Assembly: GCF_050624435.1 (NCBI RefSeq)
Contig: NW_027457705.1
Span: 524,001-588,000, forward strand
Reading direction: 5' to 3'
DNA: 64,000 bases
From: Tenrec ecaudatus
Lineage: Eukaryota > Chordata > Mammalia > Afrosoricida > Tenrecidae
This document shows positions 36,301 to 45,857 of the stretch, piece after piece. Position 1 is the stretch's first letter. Each line of letters starts with the position of its first letter. The notes beneath the pieces were generated by a model. The model saw only the letters and a program-made list of their open reading frames with translations, had not been told where the DNA came from and made no database searches. The position numbers were made by a program, and so were the translations under genes.

Positions 36301-36719
36301 GATAAGACTCCGAAGACGGTGCCTCCCCCAGGAATAGGGGTGGGGGCAGGGGCAGGGAGAGAGGAGGGAAAGGAAATTATAAAGGGAGGACAGACAGAAG
36401 GGAAAAAGAGAAAGTCACATTCATGGAAGGTTTAACGGGATATTTATTATTGATTTCATTTATTAGCAACTATATATAACATGCTTCTTATAAGCCAAAA
36501 TAAATATATACGTAAATAAATAAAAGCAAGAGCAAAGGGTCACAGCCTTAAAACAAAACAAAAAAACGCTCCAGATTCCTTACCCCTCAGATCTAACTAT
36601 TGGTCTGAGTGGCTTAAAAAAAGGAGGGAAAGTAAAATTGCATTTAGGAGTCTTTAGTGATAAGCAAGTTCATTTCAAACATATGAGAAAAAAGACTATG
36701 CTCAAGAAAATAACTTAAC
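36301..36719 (-). other. HDAC8: HDAC8 intron 2, exon 2-proximal part
   Basis: Sequence adjoining the exon 2 donor. It has a purine-rich stretch at 36330-36410 and an AT-rich stretch at 36430-36540. No element or exon was recognised. The donor itself reads GTTAAG, a weaker than average 5' splice site. Confidence 0.6.
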
Positions 36720-36772
36720 CTCATTTGCTTATGCAGCGCGTATGCTTCAATCAGAGAATGTACCATACTGGC
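36720..36772 (-). CDS. HDAC8: HDAC8 exon 2
   Basis: A short 53-nt coding exon. The acceptor is a T run followed by AG at 36774-36773, and the donor is GTTAAG from 36719. It encodes ASMVHSLIEAYALHKQM plus the first two bases of the next codon, identical to human HDAC8 over this stretch as I recall it. With the KR at the end of exon 1 it restores KRAS, the protein kinase A site (S39 in human) that lowers HDAC8 activity when phosphorylated. Phase matches exon 1 (0) and exon 3 (2). Confidence 0.96.
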
Positions 36773-37256
36773 CTAAAAAAAAAAGCAGCATGCAAAAAAA
36801 AGGCAGAAAATAATCTGTGCTTAATTTCTCTTGAAAGTGTAATTGAGCACAATCCTATGTTCTCATCATCTTGAACCTACACTTTAGACAATATAGGTAT
36901 TACCTAAATGGCTAAAGCGAAAACACCAGACCTTAATTAATTTTTCTCCTCCAACTTCTTCCATACGACTTCGGAGATTCTCAAGTAAAGCCACACCATC
37001 CTCTCTGTGCCAACCTCTCCCTTGTGCCCCCCACCCCACCTGTCCTTTGGCACCCCGCCGATAAACGCTGCTCTCGGAGAACACTTCCTCCACCCAATAT
37101 TACTTCACAAATTTGTCACGAAGATCTTCCCAAACTCTAAAATCCTCGGCGCTTCCAAAAGCCGCCCCATCCCCACCCCCTCTGCCCGGTCGACTGCCTC
37201 CATTGCCGCCCGCCTCCACCAAAAAGCCCACGATTTTTCGTCCCCAACTTTCTCAC
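36773..37256 (-). other. HDAC8: HDAC8 intron 1 (484 bp)
   Basis: Starts GTGAGAAAGT after exon 1 and ends with a T run plus AG before exon 2. The exon 1-proximal half is GC-rich and continuous with the promoter CpG island. No repeat was recognised in it. Confidence 0.9.
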
Positions 37257-37358
37257 CCGTTTGGGGACTTTCGACAAGGAGTCGCACATCCTGACATACT
37301 CAGGACTGTAGATGTAAACCGGGGCCAGCGACTGCCCACCATCCTCAGACTCCTCCAT
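37257..37358 (-). CDS. HDAC8: HDAC8 exon 1, coding part with start codon
   Basis: The minus-strand ATG at 37358 has a strong context (A at -3, G at +4). The 102-nt coding part reads [20 protein letters not shown] followed by [14 protein letters not shown], ending exactly before a GTGAGA donor. This is the N-terminus of histone deacetylase 8, the X-linked class I enzyme that deacetylates SMC3 in the cohesin cycle. It is three residues shorter than the human N-terminus, which has an extra acidic/proline-rich stretch after the initial MEE. The VYIYSPEYV block is family-diagnostic. The plus-strand open frames here are shadows. Confidence 0.97.
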
Positions 37359-37790
37359 CTTCCACTGGCAATCCTTCCGTTAAGATCCGGCTCCTCGCAG
37401 ACTCAGTTCGAGTCGAGTTCCTGCTCCTGTGAACAGTCGCAGGTGCTCTCTGGTCAACATTCCCTCCTATTCCCGAGCTCTCCGGAAACGCTTTCCCCGC
37501 CCCACATCGACTGAGAGAAAACAATGCGCCTGCCTCCGTGGAAACCATCCAGTTCAAAAGAAGGTTTGGTAGCTATAAATTTTTTAAATTCTAAATAGTT
37601 GTCCAAAGGGATAGAAATGTACAGCAAAAATAAGTCCAGTCAAAGCCAACCATCCTTGTTGCCCAACGGGGCTATTTGTGATTAGGTCAAACCACCTGCA
37701 GAGCATGCTGGGAGATGTAGTTTCCAGTAGTTTGAGGCAAGGAAGAGTCGCGGGTGGCCGCCAATTTGATTTTTAGGGCTAAAACACATA
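37359..37790 (-). promoter_or_regulatory. HDAC8: HDAC8 5' UTR and CpG-rich promoter
   Basis: GC-rich, CpG-containing DNA immediately upstream of the HDAC8 start codon. On the minus strand it contains TTTCCGG (ETS-like) near 37490 and a ZNF143-type site at 37703-37722. A GGCGGCCACCC block lies near 37750, with an AAATTGGCGGC (YY1-like) stretch. No TATA box is apparent. The transcription start cannot be placed from sequence alone but is expected between about 37400 and 37700. Confidence 0.75.
37703..37722 (-). promoter_or_regulatory. ZNF143/SBS-type promoter motif
   Basis: The minus strand reads AACTACATCTCCCAGCATGC, close to the ZNF143 (Staf) binding consensus ACTACAATTCCCAGCATGC. It lies about 345 bp upstream of the HDAC8 ATG. 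This motif is typical of CpG-island promoters of ubiquitously expressed genes. Confidence 0.75.
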
Positions 37791-37963
37791 ACCTCGGCTC
37801 TTTATAAAGTCCTTGCAAATACATACTTTTAAATACTTAAAGATGTAGCTATTCATGAGTTTACCATAACCTATTTCTATCAGCCGTGTCTTCCAATGAC
37901 AAAGTGGGGGCGGTGGGGAGGAGGGAGAGGGGAGAGGGACAGACAGGATTTAGCACATACAAG

Positions 37964-38170
37964 GAATTAGGAATCCTAGTAGCACAGTAGTTAAGCGCTG
38001 AGCTGCTAACCAAAGGATGGGCAGATTGCACCCGCCAGCTACTTTACTTACTTTGCTTCTAGAGAAGAGGATGTGGCAGTCAGTTTCCATAAAGGTTCTA
38101 GCCTTTGAAACCCTGCGAGGCAGTTCTATTCTGTCCTATAGGGTAACTATGGTTTGGGTTTTGTTTTTGT
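37964..38170 (+). mobile_element. AfroSINE
   Basis: One of the best-preserved copies here: GGAATCCTAGTAGCACAGTA, TTAAGCGCTGAGCTGCTAAC, GATGTGGCAGTCAGTTTCCA, GCAGTTCTATTCTGTCCTAT and the GGTTTGGGTTTTG end. It marks the start of repeat-dense DNA upstream of the HDAC8 promoter. Confidence 0.93.
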
Positions 38171-38992
38171 TTAATGAAAGATATAAACGATTTTTAAAAT
38201 TTGACCAGTAAATCCTCGTATTAATATTAGTTCATCAGTTCTCATCATATGGTAGTTAACAATTTCAAATAATTTACTCTGGCAAATGTTTCCCAAGACA
38301 CTGGCAGGTTCTGATCAGTATATATGTACTAGAGCTTATTTATACATTCCTCAACAGACAGGGATTTTGGTTATTTCCATCATTTTTTGCTTTGTGGATA
38401 GTGTGCAATAAACATAGGTGTGCATATAGATGCTCGTGTTTGATTCTTTAATTTTCTAGGATACATGCCAAGTAAGAGATTGCTAGGTCATATGGTATTT
38501 CTATTCACATTTGTTTAAGGAAGTGCCATACTGTTATAAATAGTGACTGTACAATTCTGCAACGCCACCAGCGATGTATGACAGTTCCAATCTCTCCATA
38601 TCCCCTCCAGTATTTATTATGTTTTTTTTGTTTTAAAATATTCCTATTAATGCTAGATTGAGGTGGTATCTCATTGTTTTGTTTTCATTTGCATTTTCCT
38701 TCTAGCTAGTGATCTTGAGCATGTTGGCTGTCTGTATGTTATCTTTGGTGAATTGTTTGTTTATGTCTTCTGCCTATTTTTGAATTGGAATGTTCATGTT
38801 TTTCTTAGATGCTGCAGTTTTCTACATATTTTAGAAATTGGGTACTTATTTGATATATCTTTATCTGAATTTCCCCGCCTCCCAAATCTATAGGTTCTCT
38901 TTTTACTCTTCTGAAATCCGTGGCTATGTAATAGGTTTTAGAATCAGGAAGTGAGGGGTCTCCTATTTTGTTTTTTAATAGTGTTTTCCTTA

Positions 38993-40926
38993 AACATACT
39001 AGCATGAAGAAAGGAACCAATAAAGAGGTCTGCAGGGCCGGCCCCAATCCCAACTATGTGGATACCCCATCTGCAAGAAAATACACGTCACAAGACAGCA
39101 CTGAAGCTACAGCTCAGGGAGAGGGGCATCTGATGAGAGCACACAGGAGCAAACAAAGATGGAAGGAGAGAGTAAAACACATCCTGGCCCAAGCCCTGAG
39201 GAAAATATTCCTGTTCAGAGCAGCCAATGCATAGAGAAGACCATAGGGCCGGCCCCATCACGAGACCTGATATCCCTCATTGTCCCATAGTACTACAGAG
39301 GACAACACTGGAAACATAGTACAAGAATTGTACCCCATCTTACCCCACCACACCAGGGCAAAAACACTAAGAGTGTGCAACAGAACATCAAGGGGAGAAA
39401 AGCAATGAAGTCCCCAGAGAATGTCAAAAATAGACTTTGGGGCCAGGATGTGGCACCCCATCAGGATCCACAAACAGATCAACAAACAATTTATAGGCTC
39501 TTCTTTTCTTGTAGTTGGTTTTTTGGTTGTTTTTGTTTTGTTTTTCTCTGTCTTGTTTTTGTGCTTATTATTGGCTCTGCATTTTATCTAGATAAGATAA
39601 GTGGGATAAATAATTCGGAGGAGAAAACAACAGAAGCAATGATTCCGCAGGGACACGTGAGACGGGGAGGAAGGGGAAAGGAAGGAGGTGTCAACAAACC
39701 CTGGGACAAGAGAACAACAAGTGACCTACAATCAACGATGAGGAGGGCATAGAATGCCTGGTGGGGCATGGGTAATGTAGCTGAGAGGAATTACTGAAAC
39801 CTGAATGAAGGCCGAAAATGACAGTGGGACAAAAGGAAACTAGATGGAAATAGAGGAAAGAACTAGGAGGCAAATTACATTTGTAGAGGTCTAAATACAG
39901 ACATGTATGTATGTAAATATATTTTATATAACATTAGGGAAATAGATCTATGTACATATTTAATATGTTAAGTAGGTAGCAGATGAACATTGAGCCTCTA
40001 CTCGGGTGCTCCCTCAATGCAAAAACACTTTGTTCTAATAACCTGCCACTCTATGATGCTCACCTTCCCTGACAAGATCCCTGAAGACAAAGCAGGTGCA
40101 TAAGCAAATGTGGTGAAGAAAGCTGATAGCTTCCAGCTATCAAAAGAGATAGCGTCTGGGGTCTTAAAAGCTTGAATATAAACAAGCAACCATCTAGCTG
40201 AGAAGCAACAAAGCTTACGTGGAAGAAGTACATCAGCCTGTGTGATCATGAGGTGTTGATGGGATTAGTAGCAGGCATCAAAGACGCAGAACAAAAAATC
40301 ATATCAATGTGAATGAGTCTTTTATGCCTGTAAACCATTGGATATCCCCTTACAGAAGAGTCACAGGGAAGAGGAGAGCCAGTCAGGGTGCAGTTTAGCA
40401 ACGATGAAACATACAACTTTCCTCTAGTATTTTAATGCTCCCCCCACCCCCCTGCCCACTATCATGACCCCAATTCTACCATACAAATCTAGCTACATCA
40501 GAGCATGTACACTGGCACAGATAAGAGCTGGAAACACAGGGTATCCAGGACAGATAAACCCTTCAGGGCCAATAATGAGTGTAGTGAGAGGGAAAGGTGG
40601 GAGGAGAAAGGAGGAACCAATCACAATGATCGACATATAACCCCCTCTCAAGGGGATGGACAACATAAAAGTGGGTGATGGGAGACAGTGGTCGCTGTAA
40701 AACATGAAAAAAATATATAAATTATCAAAGATTCATGAGGAAGGTTGGGGATGGAGGGGGGAAATGAGTTGATACCAAGGACTCAAGTAGAAAGAAAATG
40801 TTTTGAAAATGACGACAGCAACATATGTACAAATGTGCTTGACACCATGGATGTGTACATGCATTGTGATAAGACCTTTACAAGCCCTCAATAAAATGGT
40901 TTAAATTTTTAAGAAAAGAAAAAAAC
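38993..40926 (+). mobile_element. Module A copy A4
   Basis: A 1.93-kb copy starting in the GGGCCGGCCCCAATC region and ending CCCTCAATAAAATGG plus A-rich tail. Only one internal unit is present, near 40105. Imperfect flanks AGTGTTTTCCTTA (38980-38992) and ATTGTTTTGCTTA (40927-40939) agree at 10 of 13 positions, suggesting an older insertion into the antisense L1. Confidence 0.8.
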
Positions 40927-41912
40927 ATTGTTTTGCTTATCCTGATTTTCTTTCCTTTCCATATAAAGTTACTGGTTAGTTTTTCCCTTTTCTTTGAAGG
41001 ATAGTATTGAGATTTGAACCAGAATTGCATTGTATTTATAGTACTTGATGTCTAATAACTCTGGCTAAGACTTCCTGAACTATATTAAATAAGGGTCGTA
41101 ATAATGTAAATCCCTTATCTGGTTCCTGTTCAGAGAGGAAATGCTTTCAGTTTATCTCTGTTGAATAAAGTGCTAGCCATTGGTATTATATATATGAACT
41201 TCATTATGTTGAGGGATTTCCCTTTTATTCCCATTTTATTAAGCATTTTTATAAAAAATCTATGTTGGGAGGGGAAATGGATGTTTGATTTTGTTGAACA
41301 ACTTGACTGCCTTGATTGATGTAATCATATGGTTCTCTTGTTTTGATCATATGGTGGATAACATTGATTGTTTTTCTAATATTGAACTATGCTAGCATAC
41401 CTGGTATAAATCCCCCTTGAACATGTTGTATTTTTTAAAGGTCTTGTTGAAATCCATTAGCTGAGAATATGTTGAAAAACTTAGTATCTATGTTCATACG
41501 GGATATTGATCTGTACTTTTTTGTGATGGGAACAACTTTACCTGGTTCCGGTATCAGTTAAACTTCTTAAAATGAGTTTCATGGTGGATTGCACTTTTCT
41601 GTATTCTGGACTAATTTGTAAAGTATTGGTGTTAAATCTTCTGTGAATGTTTGTTAAAATTCTCCAGCAAAACCATCTAGTCCTGGATTTTTTGTTTTGG
41701 AGAATTTTTTAATGATCTGATTTATTTCTTCTTGTGTTATAGGTCTATTAAGTTTTTTATATCAGTTGTGCTAATTGAAGTAGGTAACATGTTTCTAGAA
41801 ATGTGTCAATTTCTTCTAGGTTTTCAAATTTGGTGGAGTATGGCCCTTCAAATATTGTGTAGCTATCCTTATTTCACTTGGTTCTTTTATGATGTCTCCT
41901 ACATCATTTCTT

Positions 41913-42022
41913 TTTTGCAATCAGATTACTTTATTGAATCGACACTGAAGTATGGAAGGGGTGGGGCAGTGAGGTCTGATGACTGAGGCCCGACCAGATC
42001 ACTCAGATCTCATAGCCGCTGA
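41913..42022 (-). pseudogene. Short 5'-truncated processed mRNA end of unknown gene
   Basis: A 110-bp GC-richer block breaks the antisense L1. On the minus strand it ends AATAAAGTAATCTGATTGC followed by an A run, a textbook mRNA 3' end with a poly(A) signal. The flanks ACATCATTTCTT (41901-41912) and ACATTTCATTTCTT (42023-42036) look like a target-site duplication with a 2-base difference. The source gene was not recognised. One frame would end SGYEI then stop. Confidence 0.65.
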
Positions 42023-42180
42023 ACATTTCATTTCTTATTGGTAGTATTTATTTCTTCTCCTTCTTTTCCTTTACATATCACATTGTTAATCCTTTCAAAG
42101 AACCAACTTTGCTCATTTTTGTATTGTTTTGATATTTTCTGATTCATTCATTTCTGGAATTATCTATTTATTTATTTATT

Positions 42181-43035
42181 TATTTTATTGGTTGGTTTCA
42201 GCATTTTGTTCTGACACAGTTTAGGCTAAAAGTCTGAAATCAAGGTGCCAACTTTAGGGAAAGGTTTTCTCTCTCTGTTTCTGCAGAGGAAGGTCCTTGT
42301 GTTATCTGAGCATCTGTTCTTGGTCAATCTCCATGTGGCTTAGCGTTTCCCTTCCCCATCTCTGCTTCTCTCTGTTCATTTTATCTCTATTACATCTCAA
42401 AAGAACATGCCTCAGGATACAACCTACATTAACAATGCCTCATTAATGTAATGGCATTATAACTAAGTGGAATTATAACCACAGACATAGAAGTTAAGAT
42501 TTACAATACATATTTCAATCTGACATAATTCAATCTATAACAGTCATGCATAATCATCGCTGCCCTCAGATTCCACTCCACAAAGTGATGCCCTTGTTGG
42601 TTATAAATTCTGCTCCCCTTTAATTATGGGATTGTATGCTCCCCAAAGTATAGTGTAAGTACATCTCTCCTCCTCCATTGATTTATATATGGTTTCTTGG
42701 TGTTTTAATACACTCTAAACTTCATCTTACTCTATATGTTCAATTCCTTTATTTATTTTTATATTATAAGAGTTTTAATGTAAATTAGATGGGAGATTAT
42801 CTTTTAGCTCACCAATTTTGTTTAACTTTTTTATGAATTAGGTGAAGGTTTACAGAGCAGATGATCATTTTCATAATCAAAAATTCATACATTATTTTGT
42901 TTCACTTTATACATTGCAATCCTTTTGATGCATCATCACTCATCATAATTCCTCCCTATATTTCTTGTTTCCATTTCTCCTTCCCTAATCCACTGAAATT
43001 TGTCCTTTGGTAGATATTGCCCATTAAAATATCAC
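42181..43035. other. Unassigned repeat-like DNA
   Basis: No gene seen. The part near 42220-42560 has the feel of an interspersed repeat (GTTCTGACACAGTTTAGGC, then a run with CATCTCAAAAGAACATGCC) but was not assigned. The part near 42830-43010 contains GGTGAAGGTTTACAGAGCAG, also possibly an old repeat 3' end. Confidence 0.35.
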
Positions 43036-43682
43036 CAATTGACTCACTCTCTTACTCAGTCTTTCACTGTCTCCCTTACTTTCTCACTTTCTCATTCTCT
43101 CACTCACTCTCTCTCTCACTAATTTTCTCCCTCACTCACTCACTCACTCACTCACTCACTCTCTCACTTTCTCACTAACTCACTCACTCTCACTGAACTC
43201 TCTCACTCACTTTCTCACTCATTCACTCCCTGACTCTCACTCTCTCACTCACTCACTCATTCACTCACTCACTCATTTTCTAACTCACTCTGACTCGCTC
43301 ACTCTCTCACTCTATCTCTCACACACTCTCTCAGTCTCTCACTCTCTCACTCTCTTACTCACATACTCACTATCCCACTCTTAGTCTCTCACTCACTCAC
43401 TCACTCACTCACTCACTCACTGTCTAACCTGCTCTCTCACTCACTCTCTCACTCAATAACTCACTCACTCTGTCACTCACTAACTCAATCGCACTCACTC
43501 ACTGACTCTCTCACTTCCTGTCTCACTCAGTCTCTCACTCTCTCACTGACTCTCTGACTCACTCACTCACTGTCTCTCTCTCACTATCTCACCCTCTCAA
43601 CATATTCCTTCAATCACTCATTCACTCTCACACACTAACACACTCTCTCTCTTACTCTCTCACTCATCTCTCACTGACTCAC
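43036..43682 (+). repeat. Long CACT/CTCT simple-repeat tract
   Basis: About 650 bp built almost entirely of CACT, CTCT and close variants (runs such as CACTCACTCACTCACTCACT), interspersed with CTCTCTCAC. The plus strand is nearly free of G. It probably arose by expansion of a tetranucleotide repeat with later point changes. Such a purine/pyrimidine-biased tract is prone to length variation. Confidence 0.95.
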
Positions 43683-43789
43683 AGGAAAAAAATCACCAAT
43701 TTTGTATTCAGCACTTTAAACTACTATCAATGCCTCCAATAGTTTAATATGTATTTTCTCCTGGATTTCTCTTCTTCCTTTTTGTGTTA

Positions 43790-44530
43790 GTCCAGGTAAA
43801 CTAGATAAATGAATTCATAGACACACATGTTCTTTCCAGAAAACCCAGTAAACTGCATGAACATGCCTGACCTCTGGCTAGCCAAAGAGAAAACACTATC
43901 GTCAGGCAGAGGTCAAACAAGGATCCACTCTCCATCTTTATGATTTGTGTCTATAGTACCCCACGCCCAATGCACCATAATATGCTAGTGTCGGTTGACT
44001 ACAGAAACAAATCCAGAGAGGCCCTCATATGTGTATAAGAAAGACCTTTACATAAAGGTAATTATACATTAAGAAAACATCCTAGCCCAGTCCAGATCAA
44101 GTCTATAAGCCCAATATTAGTCCATATGTCCAATACCAATCTATAATTCCTCTTCAGACTTACAAAACACATGCAATGATGCCAAATGCAGGAAAATCAC
44201 AGGCCAGTGTATGAGGAGTCTTATGGATCCAGTAGTTGGTGTTGTTAGCATCTCATCACTGTCAGGGGTCTCCTAGTGGCTCCTCCAGCTCCACTCTGGC
44301 TGCATCAGCATAACTCCATCCAGCTCATTGTCCCTAGTGTCTCACAGGGAATGTGTGTCCCACCTCCAATGAGCTATCTCCTTTGTGCCTCCAAATGAGG
44401 TCAGCAATATGGGGCCTGACTGACAGGCTAACCTCCACCCCTTCACTCTTAATCCTCTCAAATCGACAACAGATTATATAACTAGCACACTCTTGTGAAA
44501 TCTTCCATTTCACCCAAGTTAACACCTTAT
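43790..44530 (+). repeat. Unclassified interspersed repeat R, copy 1
   Basis: Shares text in inverted orientation with 48063-48660: the blocks CATCTCATCACTGTCAGGGG and GGCTGCATCAGCATAACTCC correspond to inverted text near 48290-48360. Similar sequence is familiar from Afrotherian genomes, but the family was not identified. It contains GTTGACTACAGAAACAAATC near 43997. It is noncoding. Confidence 0.45.
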
Positions 44531-44559
44531 AACAATCTAACATATTTCTTTTTAAAATA

Positions 44560-44860
44560 GTTTCATTGTGATACACTTTATCTTAAAATTTAATCATTCA
44601 GTCATATTAAGACGATTTGTGCAATCATCACTACAGTCAATTTCAGAATACTTTCTTCTCATACTCATTGTTGTTAGCTCCATATTTTCTTCCATCCTCC
44701 TTTGCCACATTCCTGAGCAATTATCAATCAAATTTCTGTCTCCTATCTTGGATTTCATATACAGAAAATCATACAAAACACAAACAGGAAGTAAACAAAC
44801 AAAGTAAAGCCCAAAAACGACGACACAAAACAGAAAACCCTCTATCAAAAACAAAGCAGA
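44560..44860 (-). mobile_element. L1 3' untranslated region remnant
   Basis: Same noncoding 3' end as at 9601-9707 and 11877-12420: TTTAATCATTCAGTCATATT and GTGCAATCATCACTACAGTC. It is 5'-truncated. A head-to-head neighbour is the sense L1 fragment beginning near 44890. Confidence 0.55.
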
Positions 44861-45242
44861 ATATAGAAAGTACCCAAATTACTCCACATAGAGATGGTTG
44901 TAAGCACTTGAGAGGCTTGGTAAAGTAACAGCATACAAGATTAACAAGCAGAAATTAATTGGATTCCTATATACCAGCAAAGAGAGTTCTGAAAAAGATT
45001 AAAAAAATAAACCATTTAAATAGCTACATAAAAGTTTAAATACCTAGGAATATACCTAACCAAAGAAACAAAACACCTGTACAAAGACAACTACAGGACA
45101 TTATTACAAGAAAACTACACAAATAGAAGGATATCCTGTTCTCATGGACAGGACTTAATATTGTGGAATGTGAAAATGGCAATATTACTTAAAGCAATCT
45201 ACAAATACAACACAGTTCCAATACAAATCTCATCTTCATTCT

Positions 45243-45765
45243 TGATTTAAACAGTCTAATTGGCACTTCAATTACATATCCTACAATTCAATAGTTCAAT
45301 TATATAAAGAATTGTACAATAATTACCTCAATCAATTTGAGAACATTTACTTCTTCCTTGTACTCATTACTTGTGTCATTATTTTTTTTAGTTATGGCAA
45401 ATGTGTACACTACAAAACATTCTCCAATTCAGTAATTTCTACATGTAAAATTCAGTGCCATTGATTATACTCTTCATGTTGTATAAGCATTATTGATATT
45501 CTTTTTCAAATTATTCCAACTCCATTAACATAAACTCAATGCCCCTAAATAAAAACTCTTCCTCCTTCACCCATGGTAACCATAGGTCAAGTTTGGTTCA
45601 TTTTTTCTAGCAGTTTTCTTAATATAGTCTTCCCATATCATACACTTCCATAGTTAAATCGCTTTTGAAAAGAGTTGTATATGCATCTTTACAATCAGTT
45701 CTAATTTTCCCTTCCCCCTCCCGCAATCATTGTTTGTTTCTCAATTCTCCACACCCTTTCCCCAA
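45243..45765 (-). mobile_element. L1 3' untranslated region remnant inside another L1
   Basis: Antisense copy of the same noncoding 3' end as at 11877-12420: CATTCTCCAATTCAGTAATT and ATTAACATAAACTCAATGCC. The host L1 continues directly after it at CATTCTTTAAAG. Only a short flanking match was seen, so the insertion boundaries are approximate. Confidence 0.6.
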
Positions 45766-45857
45766 CTACATTCTTTAAAGAAATTAAAAAGCTAATTACC
45801 AACTTCTGAAGGAAAAGGCCCAAGTTAAGCAAAGAACTTCTCATAAGAGAACAAAGT

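Larger units (their letters stand above)
38331..42180 (-). mobile_element. L1 ORF2 on the minus strand, interrupted twice
   Basis: Antisense L1 from the ORF2 C-terminus (38331-38979) through the reverse transcriptase region (40940-42180). Recognisable inverted text includes the late-ORF2 segment with GATTGCTAGGTCATATGGTA near 38479 and RT text near 41000-41800. It is split by module A copy A4 and by a 110-bp retrocopy at 41913-42022. Stops are frequent. Confidence 0.8.

Noticed and set aside
37007..37514. Open frames of 95 and 133 codons on the plus strand
   Set aside because: They are antisense to HDAC8 exon 1 and its CpG-rich flanks. The composition explains the lack of stops, and the minus frame has clear homology and splice sites.
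43036..43682. CRISPR-like or satellite array
   Set aside because: There are no spacers and no fixed higher-order unit. It is a degenerate tetranucleotide simple repeat in a mammalian genome.
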